Source: Marinomonas aquiplantarum | GTDB lineage: Bacteria > Pseudomonadota > Gammaproteobacteria > Pseudomonadales > Marinomonadaceae | Direction of reading: 5' to 3' | NCBI RefSeq assembly: GCF_003314975.1 | Contig: NZ_QNRF01000012.1 | Coordinates: 1 to 64,000 of the forward strand | Length of the DNA: 64,000 bases | Shown: positions 61,870-64,000 of the stretch, in pieces | How the letters are laid out: each line of letters starts with the position of its first letter | How positions within the stretch are numbered: position 1 is the stretch's first letter | Made by a program: the position numbers and the translations under genes | The notes under the pieces: model-generated | Told to the model about the DNA's origin: nothing | Database searches by the model: none | Seen by the model: only the letters and a program-made list of their open reading frames with translations

Positions 61870-62121
61870 TTCAAACCTCATCCTTTGTGAAAAACCATCT
61901 AATTCCTTATTAATCCTATACAATCAGAGTGCGTTACTCAACATGATTAGAGTTATAAATATTTTAACTCTTAACTTAAATACTCTAGAAATGGCTACCA
62001 ACTCCCTTTGAAAAGCAGGCATAGCAAGGCATAGAAATGAATTCTAGAATGAAATATTCATGAGGAGAAAAAGACAAATCGGCGATAAAATCGGAGGATA
62101 GTTATGATTTTATGCAACAAG

Positions 62122-62835
62122 CTAGTTGATGGACATATACCCAACCAAACCCAATGAAAAACCAAGTACAGCCCCTAACGGTGGACCCCAATGCTTCTCT
62201 AAAACTGCTTGAGGTGCAATATCTTGAAATACAATGTAGAGGATCCCCCCGGCTGAAAACAGCATAATACCCGAAATAATATTGTGATATTCAGAAAGCC
62301 AAATATACGCAATCATGCCCGCAATAGGTCCAGTGAGTGCCAAGACAAAAAACAAAATCAGAACTGTTTTAACGGAATAAGCTCGAGTATGCCGTAGTTC
62401 CCGAAATGCATTAAAACCTTCTGGTATATTTTGCATTATAATCAACAAAGTAATGAGAACCGCGTCACGGCTACCAGTTGCAACAGACGCTCCTAATGCG
62501 AGTGACTCAGGGATAAAATCAGACAACATGGCAACTAATTGACTCATTGACGAGCCACTTTTTGCAAGATAGTAATCCAGTAACATAAAACTAACGCCAC
62601 CAGAAACAAATACGCCGGTCGCTTGCAATGGATTAAAATTGGATATGCCTTCAGGCACTAACACCAGTGCTACTGCAGACATCAAAGCACCACCGCCAAA
62701 AGCCGTTATGCCATGTAGGATTTCTTTTTCTAACCAAATAGGCTTGATATGGAGAAAGTGAGCAATAATTGCACCTACAGGCATGGCCATGCCTGCAATA
62801 AAAGTAAGAAAAAACGCGTGCAGTAACGGTACCAT
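62122..62835 (-). CDS. ZIP-family metal transporter
   Basis: 237 residues with about seven or eight membrane segments. The pattern is that of ZIP permeases for divalent cations: the glycine-rich GITAFGGGALMSAVALVL, the helix-IV region SDFIPESLALGASVATG and helix V MQNIPEGFNAFRELR. Typical members have His-Asn in helix IV (HNxPEG); here that site reads SDFIPES, an altered metal site that may change specificity. It has its own promoter, being separated from ehuB by 250 bp of noncoding sequence. Confidence 0.82.
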   Translation of the reverse strand: MVPLLHAFFLTFIAGMAMPVGAIIAHFLHIKPIWLEKEILHGITAFGGGALMSAVALVLVPEGISNFNPLQATGVFVSGGVSFMLLDYYLAKSGSSMSQLVAMLSDFIPESLALGASVATGSRDAVLITLLIIMQNIPEGFNAFRELRHTRAYSVKTVLILFFVLALTGPIAGMIAYIWLSEYHNIISGIMLFSAGGILYIVFQDIAPQAVLEKHWGPPLGAVLGFSLGLVGYMSIN

Positions 62836-62899
62836 TCGTCGTCTTCCTAATCAGTTAAACTCCACCCTCTAATGTATCAAATCATACCGTTATGAAACA

Positions 62900-63028
62900 T
62901 TATTTACGATCAATATTGACCCAAGCATCCCAGCCTTGCCAATCCTCGTGATTTAATTCATCAACATTAGATTTACGATTGATATTTTTTGCATTGAATT
63001 GAGTTAAAGACTTAATCAGTTTTATCAT
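62900..63028 (-). CDS. 42-residue Trp-rich small protein
   Basis: ATG (complement of 63026-63028) preceded by TGGAGG six bases upstream, an excellent ribosome site, and ending in TAA at 62900-62902. The protein starts MIKLIKSLTQFNAKNINRKS with a basic amphipathic N-terminal helix and ends with a polar, Trp-rich segment HEDWQGWDAWVNIDRK. No signal peptide and no family I recognise. It lies 64 bp upstream of the ZIP transporter gene on the same strand and may be cotranscribed with it. The strong ribosome site and biased composition argue for a real gene. Confidence 0.62.
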   Translation of the reverse strand: MIKLIKSLTQFNAKNINRKSNVDELNHEDWQGWDAWVNIDRK

Positions 63029-63456
63029 TCTACACCTCCAAAGTGTGGTTATTAGCACTAAGATATACAATGAAAACCAATCGCGATATTGAGATAAATA
63101 AAACGCTTTAATAAATTTCAGCTATCAATAAAAACCATACGGTTATGGCTTTTAGCAGATAAGATCTCAAGCCTATGAATCACCACTCGTTAACGAAGGT
63201 ACGTACCAGACCTCTTGTCTCAGCATATGGATAAAAGCCTGTTATTCGAGACGAATGCCGAATGTGAATAGCTAGCCTATTGTCGAGGTGCTCAACAAAG
63301 AATACAGGTTTTTAAACCTTGCCCTGTGGGTCTTCCAGAGAAAAACGTACTACTGCGTTGCGACTCTTTGAAAGGTACCGACATTCCTTCAGAGTCGCGC
63401 CTTATTTGATGGTTTATCTGAAAGACTGAGGCTTAGTAGACTTATTCGTACCTTCC
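63029..63456. other. structured noncoding stretch with a hairpin element
   Basis: About 430 bp without a gene on either strand. It is less AT-rich than the other gaps. At its 3' part, GCGACTCT (63360-63367) and AGAGTCGC (63391-63398) form an 8-bp stem whose inner arms TGAAAGG and CCTTCA continue the pairing. Preceding CTACTGCGTTGC resembles the opening of intergenic repeat elements I associate with marine gammaproteobacteria. A single copy cannot prove a repeat family. Confidence 0.4.
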
Positions 63457-64000
63457 TTAACTGACCATTTCATCTTTAGGATTATCAGAATCCTCTAACA
63501 CTTGTCGGTTTTTAACCCCTTCTAACGTGAGTGAATCCATCAACCTAGCTAGCTCACTGACACAATTTGGCTGACTCTCAAGCGTATCCAAGTTAATCGC
63601 CACATCACAAACATGAAGTCCTTCTTGTGTAGAGCTCGCAGCTTCAATACGAACAATGTAATAAACCAACTCAGTAATGCTAATATCTTGAGCTTTTGAT
63701 GTTGGCATTGAAAGGCTCACTCGACATTTATCGAACAAATTGATTTGATCTGTGTATGGCACTTCAAACAACATACCTGAGCTACTGATATTTTTTATCT
63801 TACCCGGCACAGATTCTTGAGACTTAAATGACACTTTAAAACGATGTGGCGGTAAATCTGAAACTCGAGCATTTCGCCTTTGCTCTGAACCGTACCAAGC
63901 ACGACGAATAGCATCTTCTAGACGCTCTGGTGTAAATGGTTTCACTAGATACTGTGTTACCCCTTTTTCAATCGCATCAACAACAAAACTTTTGCTGTCT
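63457..64000 (-). CDS. REC-PilZ response regulator, 5' end outside the window
   Basis: The minus-strand frame stays open to the window edge: upstream of a GTG often mistaken for a start it reads IEKGVTQYLVKPFTPERLEDAI, the last helix of a receiver domain with its conserved Lys-Pro. The PilZ domain follows, with RRNARV (RxxxR) and NISSSGMLFEV (D/NxSxxG) for c-di-GMP. The visible 181 codons are therefore the C-terminal part of a REC-PilZ protein, linking phosphorylation to c-di-GMP sensing. N-terminal domains beyond the edge are unknown. Confidence 0.85.
   Translation of the reverse strand, partial: DSKSFVVDAIEKGVTQYLVKPFTPERLEDAIRRAWYGSEQRRNARVSDLPPHRFKVSFKSQESVPGKIKNISSSGMLFEVPYTDQINLFDKCRVSLSMPTSKAQDISITELVYYIVRIEAASSTQEGLHVCDVAINLDTLESQPNCVSELARLMDSLTLEGVKNRQVLEDSDNPKDEMVS

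Noticed and set aside
62104..62154. 16-codon plus-strand frame with a GGAGGAT site before ATG (MILCNKLVDGHIPNQTQ-like)
   Set aside because: Overlaps the 3' end of the ZIP gene antisense, is extremely short and has no other support; probably chance.

Overview
The window looks like a chromosomal segment of a marine gammaproteobacterium of the Oceanospirillales type; Marinomonas or a close relative is my best inference. The grounds are a base composition that looks moderately AT-rich, proteins close to E. coli-type housekeeping enzymes (RNase E, AlaA, PdxB, EpmC, Pta), a CLCA_X-family protein, a BicA-like SulP transporter and an EhuB-type ectoine uptake system. I see no prophage, insertion sequence, CRISPR array or rRNA. 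Most of the sequence is compact core genome with short accessory stretches.

Layout. 1-4.3 kb: aldo/keto reductase beside the stump of a LysR regulator, then a copper-ATPase operon (MerR-type regulator, copA, a 23-codon membrane peptide) behind a textbook long-spacer MerR promoter. 4.3-11 kb: NDH-2, YaiI, then an acyl-CoA dehydrogenase/ETF-quinone oxidoreductase pair with an AraC-type regulator upstream. 11-14.8 kb: two small hypothetical proteins, a cytochrome b562-like protein and a Lon-family protease. 14.9-19.2 kb: pabC-mltG-tmk-holB-tatD. 19.2-20.1 kb: eight tRNA genes (five Glu, three Gly) that run straight into pabC. 20.2-26 kb: YajG-like lipoprotein, msrB, alaA, htpX, a YcgR-like PilZ protein, pdxB, epmC. 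26-32.3 kb: the glycine cleavage/serine hydroxymethyltransferase locus (gcvT divergent from glyA, then gcvH-gcvP) with two identical 16-bp palindromes in the divergent region. 32.3-38.6 kb: CLCA_X protein, hypothetical protein, rluC divergent from rne. 38.6-40.3 kb: BicA-like transporter, followed by an 8-bp tandem repeat. 40.7-45.3 kb: aceE-aceF. 46.2-50.4 kb: nadC-ackA-pta. 50.5-55 kb: pilA-pilB-pilC-pilD-coaE-yacG with an unusually small PilB. 55-57 kb: a REC-TPR response regulator with a soluble histidine kinase. 57-58.8 kb: BenE-family transporter plus GntR regulator with a 28-bp palindromic operator. 58.9-61.9 kb: ehuBCDA amino-acid/ectoine ABC transporter. 62-64 kb: ZIP transporter, a 42-codon Trp-rich small gene, a structured noncoding stretch and a REC-PilZ protein cut by the window edge.

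How the genes work together. Carbon flow is the main theme: pyruvate dehydrogenase (AceEF) makes acetyl-CoA, Pta-AckA converts it to acetate and ATP, GlyA/GcvTHP feeds one-carbon units, and the acyl-CoA dehydrogenase and ETF-QO pass electrons to quinone alongside NDH-2. A second theme is surface behaviour and signalling: type IV pilus assembly genes, two PilZ proteins and a two-component pair.

I did not find one clear new multi-gene system. The best leads for something undescribed are small: the 23-codon membrane peptide after copA, the 42-codon Trp-rich gene, a basic small ORF upstream of rne, the paired palindromes of the glycine locus, and the heat-shock-like promoter with an overlapping ribosome-site dyad at htpX.
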